35,154 bases of DNA from JBOGVA01 sp050692195 (GTDB lineage Bacteria; Actinomycetota; UBA4738). A program made the position numbers and the translations under genes. This document shows, one piece after another, positions 18,971 through 26,083 of this stretch (position 1 is its first letter; each line of letters starts with the position of its first letter). The stretch is taken from positions 1 through 35,154 of the forward strand of contig JBOGVA010000067.1 of the NCBI GenBank assembly GCA_050692195.1, read 5' to 3'. The notes under the pieces are model-generated. The model had not been told where the DNA came from and ran no database searches. It saw nothing but the letters and a program-made list of their open reading frames with translations.

Positions 18971-19490
18971 GCTGGCCCTGGTACTTTCCTCGCCCCGCCG
19001 TCCCGTAGGGCTGCTCGGCGGCCGTCGTGAGCCGAAAGAAGGAGATCTGGCCGATCTTCATCCTCGGATAGATGGTGATGGGGAGGTTCGCCACGTTTGA
19101 GAGTTCGAGCGTGAGATATCCGTCCCAGCCCGGGTCCACATAACCGGCCGTCGAGTGGATGAGCAGCCCGAGGCGCCCCAGGGACGATTTTCCTTCGAGC
19201 CGGGCAACCAGATCGTCGGGGATCCGGACCCGTTCCTGGGTCGACCCCAGGACGAACTCGCCCGGATGCAGGATGAAGGGGGTGTCGTCCTCCACCTCGA
19301 CGAGCTCCGTCAGCTCCGGCATCTCCAGTTTCACATCGATGTATGGATAACGGGCGTTGTGGAAGGTGCGGAACTTCCGATCGACATGCAGGTCGACTGA
19401 CGACGGCTGTACGCAGCGATCGTCGAAAGGGTCGATCTCGATCCGCCCTCGGGCGATCTCCTCCCTGATGGACCGGTCCGAGAGGATCAT
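18930..19490 (-). CDS. dcd: dCTP deaminase (probably dUMP-forming)
   Basis: This 186-residue trimeric enzyme of dUTP/dUMP synthesis starts MILSDRSIREEI and contains the family core RLEGKSSLGRLGLLIHSTAG followed by YVDPGWDGYLTLELSN. The C-terminal lid is GKYQGQRGPTASRFFEEF. The HSTAG motif and the NVANLPITIYPRMKIGQ segment are nearly those of the M. tuberculosis enzyme, which converts dCTP to dUMP directly (deaminase plus dUTPase), whereas the E. coli monofunctional type reads HVTAHRI. Bifunctionality is therefore a family-based inference. It lies on the minus strand, divergent from the tRNA gene, with no strong SD before the ATG. Confidence 0.95.
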   Translation of the reverse strand: MILSDRSIREEIARGRIEIDPFDDRCVQPSSVDLHVDRKFRTFHNARYPYIDVKLEMPELTELVEVEDDTPFILHPGEFVLGSTQERVRIPDDLVARLEGKSSLGRLGLLIHSTAGYVDPGWDGYLTLELSNVANLPITIYPRMKIGQISFFRLTTAAEQPYGTAGRGKYQGQRGPTASRFFEEFD

Positions 19491-19589
19491 CGGCGCGAAG
19501 CCTACTACAGCGGTTGCCGGCGGCCTGAGCCATCCTTTCGTTCCAATTCAGCTCGCGCGGGGTACGCAGGGGCGGTTCGGCGGCGCTGG

Positions 19590-19595
19590 TAAAAT
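19590..19595 (+). promoter_or_regulatory. Possible -10 element of tRNA-Gly
   Basis: TAAAAT lies 12 nt upstream of the tRNA 5' end, an AT-rich island in GC-rich DNA. No convincing -35 hexamer is seen at 16-18 nt. Confidence 0.35.
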
Positions 19596-19607
19596 CCGCC
19601 CTGACAG

Positions 19608-19678
19608 GCGGATGTGGTTCAATGGCAGAACGCAAGCTTCCCAAGCTTGAGACGGGGGTTCGATTCCCCTCATCCGCT
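19608..19678 (+). tRNA. tRNA-Gly (anticodon CCC)
   Basis: The 71-nt cloverleaf reads as follows. The acceptor GCGGATG (19608-19614) pairs perfectly with CATCCGC (19671-19677). The D stem is GTTC/GAAC. The anticodon stem CAAGC/GCTTG flanks loop TTCCCAA, with anticodon CCC at 19640-19642, which reads GGG. The T arm has TTCGATT. The discriminator is T19678, and CCA is not encoded. The last 9 nt overlap the 3' end of nth on the other strand. Confidence 0.95.
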
Positions 19679-20437
19679 CCGACGCGAGGCTGATCCTTTC
19701 ACCGAGGCCGTCCTGAACCGCGTACCAAGGACGGCCGGCGCGGTCGGGCACAGGTCCTGAAGAGGGCAGATCTCACAGGACGGGCGCCCGGCCCGGCAGA
19801 TGGCTCGCCCCAGCCGGATCAAGCCAACGTGCATGCGGACCCGCAGCCGCGGGGGCACCAGATCCTCCATCACGGCATGTGCCCTCGCCGCGTCTGTTCG
19901 ATCGTCGAAGAAGCCGAGCCGGCGGGCCACGCGGAAGACGTGGGTGTCCACGGGAAGGGCGGGGCGGCCCAACGAGAAGGCGAGTACGCATGCGGCCGTC
20001 TTCGGTCCCACGCCGGGCAGCGAGGTCAGATACGTGGTGACCCGTGGAGTCGATGCTCCCGCCATCCACGAGAGGTCGAGAAGCCCTCCTTCCCTCTCCT
20101 GAATCTCCTGGAGGATCGCCAGGATGCGTGGAGCCTTGATGTTGGCCAGCCCGCCGGGGCGGATGGTGCTCGCCAGCTCGACCTGGTCGGCTCCGGCCAG
20201 GGCCTGCCAGGTCGGGTAGCGGCGCCGCATGGCGTGGTACGCGCGGTCACGGTTCACGTCGCTGGTGTTCTGGGAGAGGACCGTGACGATGAGCTCTTCA
20301 AGGGGGTCCAGCCGGCGGGGCGCGTCAAGGGGCCCCAACCGTCTTTGCAGCCGCCGGTAGATCTCTCGGATCGTTGCCGGGGAAGGTGGCCTCCCGGACC
20401 TCGGCCGACGGGGCCGGCCAGCTGGTGGCCGATTCAC
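19670..20437 (-). CDS. nth: Endonuclease III (DNA glycosylase/AP lyase)
   Basis: This 255-residue base-excision repair enzyme removes oxidised pyrimidines and cleaves the abasic site. After about 20 basic disordered residues it has the helix-hairpin-helix LPGVGPKTAACVLAF with catalytic Lys146, then catalytic Asp164 in PVDTHVFRVARRLG. The 4Fe-4S motif is C-x6-C-x2-C-x5-C (Cys214, 221, 224, 230). The GTG start at 20437 overlaps the dnaB stop (GTGA, 20434-20437), so it is co-translated with the replicative helicase. Its TGA stop lies inside the acceptor stem of the opposite-strand tRNA-Gly. The last about 20 residues after the cluster are a non-conserved Arg/Ser/Thr tail. Confidence 0.93.
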   Translation of the reverse strand: MNRPPAGRPRRPRSGRPPSPATIREIYRRLQRRLGPLDAPRRLDPLEELIVTVLSQNTSDVNRDRAYHAMRRRYPTWQALAGADQVELASTIRPGGLANIKAPRILAILQEIQEREGGLLDLSWMAGASTPRVTTYLTSLPGVGPKTAACVLAFSLGRPALPVDTHVFRVARRLGFFDDRTDAARAHAVMEDLVPPRLRVRMHVGLIRLGRAICRAGRPSCEICPLQDLCPTAPAVLGTRFRTASVKGSASRRSG

Positions 20438-23049
20438 ACGCCGCGGGCGAAGTTTCGGAACTGCGTGAGGTGCGGCAGGAAGGTCAGAGGGATCGTCGCC
20501 GTGGGCCCGTTGCGGTGCTTGGCCACGATGACGTCAGCCTTGCCCTTGACCTGAGGATCGTCGGAATCGTCACGGTGGATGAACATGACGATGTCAGAAT
20601 CCTGCTCAATTGCCCCAGAATTGTGATTAATTATCGCATCCGACACCCAGCTAGCAGGACCGGGAACGGTCAAGTCAAAGACTTCTTCCTGCCCGTCGGG
20701 AGTAACGGAATTGACACGGTCCCAGAACAGGTCACTGGTCGCCCGTGCATGAAGCGACTCATCCGCCAGAAGCGTGGCGTATTCGGCGACCAAATTCCGC
20801 GAAGGTGCAAATCCAAAGTGAGAGGACCCTCCGTAGGTTGTTCCCCTCAGGGCAGCCATTCTTCGAGGAGCTATCCCTTGATTGAGCATCGCCTTACGAA
20901 TCTCTACAAACACGTCACGGGGGAGTGTGTCGACGTTCGTGTTGGCGTTCATGCGAGAGAGGACTGGGCTCAGTCGCTCCGCTTGGGGCTTACGAGGGCC
21001 GAATGCTCCGACTGTCTCCAAGAACTGCCTCTGACACTCAACGCCTGACACAACGACGTTGAACCACGGGCGCGAGTCCCCTTGATGCGCCGTCCGGATA
21101 CGGGCCACAATGCCAAGCCGCAATAGAAGGGCCGCGACATCATCGGCTAAACCCTGACTGCAGGTGGAGAAGAAGACAGCGGAGGATCCCCTCCTTCCGG
21201 GAGGACGCGTCCAGATGGCGCCATCGGTCGCCCACAAGTGCCGTAGCAATAAGGCGACCTGCTTGTTGCTGAGCCGGAATACTCCCTCCGGAAGCCGCTT
21301 CTCATGCGACCTCTGACCGAAGATCCCGAGCTGACGCAGCCAGAGATTCACCCCCGAGGGGTGCCAGCGATTGCCGTTGCCCGAGATGAGCAGCTGATGC
21401 CAGTTCCCCCGCCCCGCGTACCGAGTCACCTTGGCACCGAATTCCTTCTTCGCCGCGTCTGCGACGGTGCGGCTGTTCTCCTCTGACCCGGTCGTGTAAC
21501 GAAGGGGCGCATTCGAAAGGTAGCTGCCATCCCCGATGAGCTGCCCAAGAAGCGCTATCCGCTCTTCCGGCCATTCCTCCGTCTCCGCTGGCTCAGGCAG
21601 TCGACGCGCGATGGCGATCCGGTCGCCGATCTCCGAGTCGCGCACACGCACCCAACCGTCCGCACCGAGCAGGCGATGGAGCTCGGTCGCGCGGATCGTT
21701 CGTCCGCTCGCCAACCGAACCTCGAACACCGGTCGCCGCCCAACGCGCCAGACGCGATCGCCGTGCGCCTCGACGATGCGGCCTTCAGGCGAGACAGCCA
21801 GGACGCGAGGTCTGGTGCCCACCAGATCCCGTATGGGCACTCGCCTTCCGTCGGCCAGCGAAACGAGAGTCTCCCCTGTCACGCACTCCCGAAGGTCCGA
21901 CAGCTGCGGCCGCTTGTCCTGGCGGCGCTCCGGGTCCCGGTTGAGCTGGGAGACGGCGATCACCGGGATGTCCAGCTCTTTGGCCAGGAGCTTCAGCGAA
22001 CGGCTGATCTCGGCGATCTCTTGCTGTCGATTCTCCGTCCGAAGATGTCCCGACATCAGCTGGAGGTAGTCGACGATGATCAGCCCGAGCCCCTGGCGGG
22101 ACTTGAGCCGCCTGGCCTTGGCCCGGATGTCGACGATGGTCACGTTGCCGGAGTCGACGATGTACAGGGGCGCCTGGTGGAGAACCTCGGCGGCCTCCAC
22201 GATGCGCGTCCACTCCTCCGTGGCCACACGTCCTGACCGGACCTTGTCCCAGGCCACCCGAGCCTCGCCACACAGCAGCCGCATGCCGATCTCGAACCGG
22301 GACATCTCGAGGGAGAACATCGCCACGGGCGCACCGGCATCCACCGCCACGTTCCGGGCGACGTTCGTCACGAACGATGACTTCCCCACTCCGGGCCGAG
22401 CGGCTATCACGAGGAGGTTGCCCTTCTGGAGCCCCGACAGCAGGCCGTCCAGGTCCACGAATCCCGTCGGGATGCCGGCGAACGCGCTCTCGCGCTGCTG
22501 GATGTGCTCGAGGGCGGACATGCTCTCGTCGACGAGGACCTGCAATGGGACGACTTCCTCCCTCTCGTCGCGGCGAGCGACGGAGTAGATGAGCTGCTCT
22601 GCCTCGTCCGCCGTCTTCCTGGGGTCCTCCGGCACGAGGTAGGCCTTGGACATGATTCGAGACGCTGCGTCGATGAGCCGTCTCAGGAGCGCGTGCTCGG
22701 CGACGATGCGCGCGTAGTAGGCCGCGCTGGCGGGGGTGGGAACGGACTCCACCAGGTTGTAGACGAAGAGGGGTCCGCCGACGTCTGCCAGGACCTGGCG
22801 CCTCTTCAGCTCCTCGACCGTGGTGATGGCATCTACGGGCTCGCCCCGCCCGTAGACGGCGTAGATGGCCTCGTAGATCCGCTGGTGAGCCGGGCGATAG
22901 AAGTCGTCCGGTTTCACGATCTCCACGACGGCCGCCATGGCGTCGGTGGAAAGCATCATGGAGCCAAGTGCGGACTCCTCGGCTTCCACGTTGTGCGGCG
23001 GAATGCGCTCCGGACGCGTCCGCCTGACCTCTTCAGCGATGCGAGCCAT
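20434..23049 (-). CDS. dnaB: Replicative helicase DnaB precursor with intein
   Basis: This 871-residue precursor would give a 449-residue helicase after removal of a 422-residue intein. The N-extein (388 residues) carries the DnaB N-terminal domain and RecA-like core with Walker A ARPGVGKSS (Lys about 223), Walker B GLGLIIVDYLQLMSG and PVIAVSQLNRDPERR. The C-extein (61 residues) resumes with SGAIEQDSDIVMFIHRDD and ends TQFRNFARGV. DnaB is the hexameric 5'-3' helicase that unwinds DNA at the fork. The ATG at 23049 follows GAGGAGGAG. It lies 235 nt downstream of rplI and is coupled to nth by GTGA. The precursor is close in length to M. tuberculosis DnaB, which also carries an intein. Confidence 0.97.
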   Translation of the reverse strand: MARIAEEVRRTRPERIPPHNVEAEESALGSMMLSTDAMAAVVEIVKPDDFYRPAHQRIYEAIYAVYGRGEPVDAITTVEELKRRQVLADVGGPLFVYNLVESVPTPASAAYYARIVAEHALLRRLIDAASRIMSKAYLVPEDPRKTADEAEQLIYSVARRDEREEVVPLQVLVDESMSALEHIQQRESAFAGIPTGFVDLDGLLSGLQKGNLLVIAARPGVGKSSFVTNVARNVAVDAGAPVAMFSLEMSRFEIGMRLLCGEARVAWDKVRSGRVATEEWTRIVEAAEVLHQAPLYIVDSGNVTIVDIRAKARRLKSRQGLGLIIVDYLQLMSGHLRTENRQQEIAEISRSLKLLAKELDIPVIAVSQLNRDPERRQDKRPQLSDLRECVTGETLVSLADGRRVPIRDLVGTRPRVLAVSPEGRIVEAHGDRVWRVGRRPVFEVRLASGRTIRATELHRLLGADGWVRVRDSEIGDRIAIARRLPEPAETEEWPEERIALLGQLIGDGSYLSNAPLRYTTGSEENSRTVADAAKKEFGAKVTRYAGRGNWHQLLISGNGNRWHPSGVNLWLRQLGIFGQRSHEKRLPEGVFRLSNKQVALLLRHLWATDGAIWTRPPGRRGSSAVFFSTCSQGLADDVAALLLRLGIVARIRTAHQGDSRPWFNVVVSGVECQRQFLETVGAFGPRKPQAERLSPVLSRMNANTNVDTLPRDVFVEIRKAMLNQGIAPRRMAALRGTTYGGSSHFGFAPSRNLVAEYATLLADESLHARATSDLFWDRVNSVTPDGQEEVFDLTVPGPASWVSDAIINHNSGAIEQDSDIVMFIHRDDSDDPQVKGKADVIVAKHRNGPTATIPLTFLPHLTQFRNFARGV
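20620..21885 (-). mobile_element. DnaB intein with LAGLIDADG homing endonuclease
   Basis: The 422-residue intein occupies precursor residues 389-810. Cys1 starts CVTGETLVSLADGRRV (block A). Block B has RATELHRLL with the TxxH motif. Two LAGLIDADG helices, LLGQLIGDGSYL and LLRHLWATDGAIW, each keep their acidic residue, so the homing endonuclease looks intact. The splice end has VFDLTVPG (block F) and IINHN, followed by Ser+1 of the C-extein (block G). The reconstituted site is LRE/SGAIEQ, next to the conserved DnaB motif used by other DnaB inteins. GC over 20641-20940 is about 57% by hand count, against about 67% over 22201-22380 in the extein. This suggests fairly recent acquisition. Confidence 0.95.
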
Positions 23050-23180
23050 GCTCCTCCTCGGCGAAGGCGGAGGCTACGGGAAGCGCAGTGTTGAACGAAA
23101 GAGGAACCAACGGGGGAAGGCCTGTGGATACCGCCGTCACCAGCCAAGACATCCTTGGAACTTGGCGAATGAATTCGTCA

Positions 23181-23212
23181 GGTGGCACCGCTCGATGCTA
23201 ACGAGCGCCACC
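23181..23212. other. Bulged stem-loop between rplI and dnaB
   Basis: GGTGGC-ACC-GCTCG (23181-23194), a 7-nt loop, then CGAGC-GCCACC (23202-23212) give an 11-bp stem with a 3-nt bulge. It lies 73 nt past the rplI stop and 132 nt before the dnaB start. It may be a terminator without a U-tract or an RNA processing site separating the ribosomal genes from dnaB. CGTGGG/CCCACG forms a smaller stem nearer rplI. Confidence 0.3.
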
Positions 23213-23284
23213 GACACCTCCTGACGTGGGCAAACGCGCCCCACGGCGCAGCGAGCCGGACGGCGAAGCGAGCCGAACGAGGAT

Positions 23285-23731
23285 CTACTCGGGAACGACC
23301 TCTACCGTAACGGCGGCGTTGATCTGGGGATGCAGATGGACCACTACCTCGTGCGTGCCCACGCTCCGGATCGGCTCGGCCACGTGGATCCGCCGGCGAT
23401 CGATCTCTTGGCCCGACACCTTCTGGATCTCGTCGGCGAGGTCGGCCACCGTGATGCTGCCAAAGAGCCTGCCGTCGGCACCCACCCTGGTGGGGATGCG
23501 TAGGGGTCTCGAGGTCAGGCGCTCGGCAACCGCCCTGGCCTCGTCAAGAGCCCGACCAACGTGCTGCTCGTGAGCCTGCCGGAGCCGCTCGGCATGGCGG
23601 ACGGCCCCCTTCGAGGCGGGGATCGCCAGGCCTCTCGGCATGAGGTAGTTCCGGGCGTAGCCGTCCGCCACGGCCACCACGTCCCCCGGCGCGCCGAGGT
23701 TCTCCACCTCGCGCTGAAGGATGACCCTCAT
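23285..23731 (-). CDS. rplI: Ribosomal protein bL9
   Basis: This 148-residue protein has normal bL9 length. The N-terminal RNA-binding domain has MRVILQREVENLGAPGDVV and ADGYARNYLMPRGLAIPAS. The connecting helix spans about residues 45-75. The C-terminal domain has GRLFGSITVADLADEI and ends HPQINAAVTVEVVPE. The ATG overlaps the rpsR stop by 4 nt (ATGA, 23728-23731). It is the last gene of rpsF-ssb-rpsR-rplI. Confidence 0.97.
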   Translation of the reverse strand: MRVILQREVENLGAPGDVVAVADGYARNYLMPRGLAIPASKGAVRHAERLRQAHEQHVGRALDEARAVAERLTSRPLRIPTRVGADGRLFGSITVADLADEIQKVSGQEIDRRRIHVAEPIRSVGTHEVVVHLHPQINAAVTVEVVPE

Positions 23732-23991
23732 CTGCTGGTGTAGGGCAGCAGGGCCATCTCCCGTGCGTTTTTCACCGCGGTGGCCACGTCTCGCTGGTGC
23801 TGAGAGCAGTTGCCCGTCACCCGGCGCGCCCGGATCTTCCCTCGGTCGGAGACGAACTTCCGGAGGAAAGAGACGTCCTTATAGTCGAGGTACTCGATCT
23901 TGTCCTTGCAGAAGACGCAGACCTTCTTCCGCTGCCTCTTCTGCCACGCCTTTTCCTCTTTTTCTTTGCGCTTGCGTTGTGCCTTAGGCAT
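23728..23991 (-). CDS. rpsR: Ribosomal protein bS18
   Basis: This 87-residue small-subunit protein pairs with bS6 on 16S rRNA. After a basic tail (MPKAQRKRKEKEEKAWQKR) it has CVFCKDK, the CxxC half of a zinc site, and later NCSQHQRDVA, whose Cys and His can complete it. This is therefore the zinc-binding (C+) paralogue, as in the actinobacterial ssb operon. The ATG at 23991 lies inside the last codons of ssb, and its SD (AGGAGGAG) is also ssb coding sequence. A longer open frame to 24027 adds only upstream ssb antiphase sequence and was rejected. Confidence 0.96.
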   Translation of the reverse strand: MPKAQRKRKEKEEKAWQKRQRKKVCVFCKDKIEYLDYKDVSFLRKFVSDRGKIRARRVTGNCSQHQRDVATAVKNAREMALLPYTSR

Positions 23992-24427
23992 CCAGTGGCG
24001 TCTCCTCCTGTGGCCTACCAACTCCAACCGATACGCTCTCTGCCCAGTTGGACTGGCCAGGGCTGCGTCCTTGCTTCTCCGGCTTCGCCGTGGCCCATTT
24101 CAGGCTGGGCGCGACCTCCTCGGCCTCGATCTCGACCTTGGACCGCTTCTCGCCCTCGGCCGTCTCCCACGTGTTGGTGCGAAGCCGCCCCACCACGACC
24201 ACCCGGGTGCCCTGCGTCAGGGACTCGGCCACGTTCTCGGCCAACGTCCTCCACGCAGTGACGTCGAAGAACGACGTGTCGGCGTCCTTCCACTGTCCGG
24301 ACTCGTCGCGGATCCGCCGGCTCACCGCCACGCCGAACTTCACCAGGGCAGCGCCGTTCGGCGTGTACCTGAGCTCCGGATCCCGGGTCAAGTTCCCCAC
24401 GATCACAACCTGGTTGTCCTGCGCCAT
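23984..24427 (-). CDS. ssb: Single-stranded DNA-binding protein
   Basis: This 147-residue protein has an OB-fold (about 1-115): MAQDNQVVIVGNLTRDPELRYTPNG, VAVSRRIRDESGQWKDADTSFFDVTAWRTLAENV and GTRVVVVGRLRTNTWE. It coats single-stranded DNA during replication and repair. The C-terminal tail is only about 35 residues and ends RPQEETPLDA instead of the usual DDDIPF-type acidic tip that docks partner proteins. EETPL may be a degenerate tip with two extra residues. The ATG at 24427 is preceded by GGTGAGGG; a GTG at 24436 is less likely. The stop overlaps rpsR by 8 nt. A second SSB with a normal tip may exist elsewhere in the genome. Confidence 0.94.
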   Translation of the reverse strand: MAQDNQVVIVGNLTRDPELRYTPNGAALVKFGVAVSRRIRDESGQWKDADTSFFDVTAWRTLAENVAESLTQGTRVVVVGRLRTNTWETAEGEKRSKVEIEAEEVAPSLKWATAKPEKQGRSPGQSNWAESVSVGVGRPQEETPLDA

Positions 24428-24456
24428 CTCCCTCACCTACCTCATCTCTCTACCGT

Positions 24457-24481
24457 CTCCCGGCCGATGGCCTCCCGGGAG
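24457..24481. other. Stem-loop upstream of ssb
   Basis: CTCCCGG (24457-24463) and CCGGGAG (24475-24481) form a perfect 7-bp stem, with a smaller GGCC-GAT-GGCC stem as an alternative inside it. It lies in the 116-nt rpsF-ssb gap and may be an attenuator or processing element. Confidence 0.3.
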
Positions 24482-24516
24482 AGGGGAAGGTCCGAAGGCG
24501 CGTGCGGCGAGGGGCG

Positions 24517-24532
24517 CCGGCCCTCAGGCCGG
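24517..24532. other. Stem-loop just after rpsF
   Basis: CCGGCC-CTCA-GGCCGG is a perfect 6-bp GC stem with a tetraloop, 11 nt after the rpsF stop. With no U-tract it would not stop all transcription, but it could protect the rpsF 3' end or attenuate read-through into ssb. Confidence 0.3.
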
Positions 24533-24543
24533 AGAAAGCCGCC

Positions 24544-24831
24544 TCACGCAGCGCGAGCCACCACCTTGAAGCGAAGGACCTCGTCGGCCAGCACCAGCAC
24601 CCGGTCGAGCTCCTTCATCGCCGCCGGATCGGCCCGGCACTCCACGATCAGATAAGAGCCCTCGGACTGCCGGCCGATCTCGTAGGCGAGGCGTCGCTTC
24701 CCCCACCGGTCGGCCTTGACGACCTCGCCGCCTCGCTCACCCAACACGCGGGTGATCCGATCGGTCACGATCCCGACGACGGCATCGTCGGCATCTGGGG
24801 GCAGGATGAGCAAGATCTCGTACGTTCGCAA
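24544..24831 (-). CDS. rpsF: Ribosomal protein bS6 (TTG start)
   Basis: This 95-residue partner of bS18 is read as MRTYEILLILPPDADDAVVG, with the bS6 core DRWGKRRLAYEIGRQSEGSYLIVEC and the end LADEVLRFKVVARAA. I chose the TTG at 24831 because the protein then begins MRTYEI, as bS6 usually does, and because a strong AGGAGGTGG (24834-24842) sits at correct spacing. The in-frame ATG at 24852 would put this SD inside the gene and add seven unconserved residues. It is the first gene of the operon. The leader contains two GC hairpins (CGGGG-ACACAA-CCCCG and CCCC-CGT-GGGG on the minus strand). Confidence 0.95.
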   Translation of the reverse strand: MRTYEILLILPPDADDAVVGIVTDRITRVLGERGGEVVKADRWGKRRLAYEIGRQSEGSYLIVECRADPAAMKELDRVLVLADEVLRFKVVARAA

Positions 24832-24833
24832 TT

Positions 24834-24842
24834 CCACCTCCT
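24834..24842 (-). promoter_or_regulatory. SD that fixes the rpsF TTG start
   Basis: AGGAGGTGG on the minus strand is the strongest SD in this operon and lies directly upstream of TTG 24831. It decides the start against the upstream ATG at 24852. Confidence 0.75.
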
Positions 24843-25052
24843 CTGGTCTCATCGGCCCCACGGGGGAGCAGGAGTGGAGCCCTCATCCTACCAGCCGGGG
24901 TTGTGTCCCCGATCATCCCCCACGGGCCAGGATCCTAGCGCCCGGGTCTGACACCGCACTACCAGGGCAAAGGCCGCCCGGCTTCCATCTCCCCATCTGG
25001 CGTAGACTCGTCCCAGAGCCGTGCACTCTTCATCTGGAAGGAGGCGCGAGCC

Positions 25053-25844
25053 ATGGGAATCACGATCCGGGATCTCCGGACCTTCAAGCAGCGCGGGGAG
25101 CGGTTCGTCATGCTCACCGCCTACGACCACCCGACCGCCAGGATCCTCGACGAAGCCGACGTCCCGGTCATCCTGGTTGGGGACTCGCTCGCTCAGAACG
25201 TCCTGGGGTACGAGACCACCCTCCCCGTGACGATGGAGGAGATGCTCCATCACACGCGCGCGGTCGCCCGCGGGGTGAAGAACGCCTTGCTCGTGGGGGA
25301 CATGCCCTTCCTCTCCTACCAGATCTCCACCGAGGAAGGGATCCGGAACGCGGGACGCTTCCTGAAGGAGGGCGGGGCGCACGCCGTGAAGCTGGAGGGC
25401 CCGATGCTCGAGCTCTCTGCGGCGCTGGTGGAACTGGGGATCCCGGTCATGGGGCACCTCGGCCTGACGCCACAGTCCGTCCACTCCATGGGCGGGTATC
25501 GAGTTCAGGGCAGGACGGACGAAGACGCCCGACGGCTCCTGGACCAGGCGCAGGCCCTGGAGAAGACGGGCATCTTCTCGCTGGTCCTGGAGGGCATCCC
25601 GGCGGCTCTGGCCGCCCGCGTCACCGAGTCTGTATCGGTTCCGACCATCGGGATCGGGGCCGGCCCCCATTGCGATGGCCAGGTGCTCGTGTTGACGGAC
25701 CTTCTGGGCCTGGGAGATGGCCACTTCCCCAAGTTCGCCAAGCGGTACGCGGATCTTCGGGGCGTGATCACGGGAGCGGTAAGGGCATTTCGCCACGAGG
25801 TTGCCGCCGGGGTCTTCCCCGACGAGGAACACTCATACCGGTGA
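25053..25844 (+). CDS. panB: Ketopantoate hydroxymethyltransferase
   Basis: This 263-residue enzyme makes ketopantoate from 2-oxoisovalerate and methylene-tetrahydrofolate, the first committed step to pantothenate and CoA. Expected metal ligands are visible: Asp44 in VILVGDSLAQNVLGY and Asp83 in LLVGDMPFLSYQ. Other hallmarks are AVKLEGP, PVMGHLGLTPQSVHSMGGYRVQG, the catalytic-region LVLEGIP and IGIGAGPHCDGQVLVLTDLLGL. A GAAGGAGG lies 8 nt before the ATG. It is divergent from rpsF. No panC or panD is seen nearby. Confidence 0.97.
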   Translation: MGITIRDLRTFKQRGERFVMLTAYDHPTARILDEADVPVILVGDSLAQNVLGYETTLPVTMEEMLHHTRAVARGVKNALLVGDMPFLSYQISTEEGIRNAGRFLKEGGAHAVKLEGPMLELSAALVELGIPVMGHLGLTPQSVHSMGGYRVQGRTDEDARRLLDQAQALEKTGIFSLVLEGIPAALAARVTESVSVPTIGIGAGPHCDGQVLVLTDLLGLGDGHFPKFAKRYADLRGVITGAVRAFRHEVAAGVFPDEEHSYR

Positions 25845-25850
25845 GGCAGA

Positions 25851-26015
25851 TCAGTCTCGTCTGATCTCTTCGGAGGCTCCGGCCAGCCGGCGCTCCCTCC
25901 GTTCCCTCCGCAGCGCCGAGCCGACGGCGCTCCGGATGACGAGCCAGGCCAGCGCCGCCACGACGGCCAGCGGGACGAGGATCGCGATGATCTCGACCAG
26001 GCTGATGTTGAACAT
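25851..26015 (-). CDS. Small single-helix membrane protein
   Basis: This 54-residue protein begins MFNISLVEIIAILVPLAV, continues as a hydrophobic helix to about residue 28 (ALAWLVIR), then has an Arg/Glu-rich tail (LRRERRERRLAGASEEIRRD) that should face the cytoplasm. GGAGGCAAGCC precedes the ATG, supporting translation. It is convergent with panB, the stops being 6 nt apart, and divergent from the GT87 gene. Function is unknown; its size and layout resemble small membrane-associated regulators or assembly factors, but nothing specific can be claimed. Confidence 0.6.
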   Translation of the reverse strand: MFNISLVEIIAILVPLAVVAALAWLVIRSAVGSALRRERRERRLAGASEEIRRD

Positions 26016-26083
26016 GGCTTGCCTCCAAGCTGAACCGAGACGCCGATTGTAGTCTCCTCGCGTTTGATCGCGGAAGAGGCTCG

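Noticed and set aside
19608..19680. tRNA-Gly as an integration (att) site
   Set aside because: No integrase, no repeated tRNA 3' end and only housekeeping genes flank it.
23123..23131. DnaA-box-like TGTGGATAC upstream of dnaB (8/9 to the consensus)
   Set aside because: It is a single site with one mismatch, expected by chance in 35 kb, with no cluster or AT-rich unwinding element, so it is not an origin.
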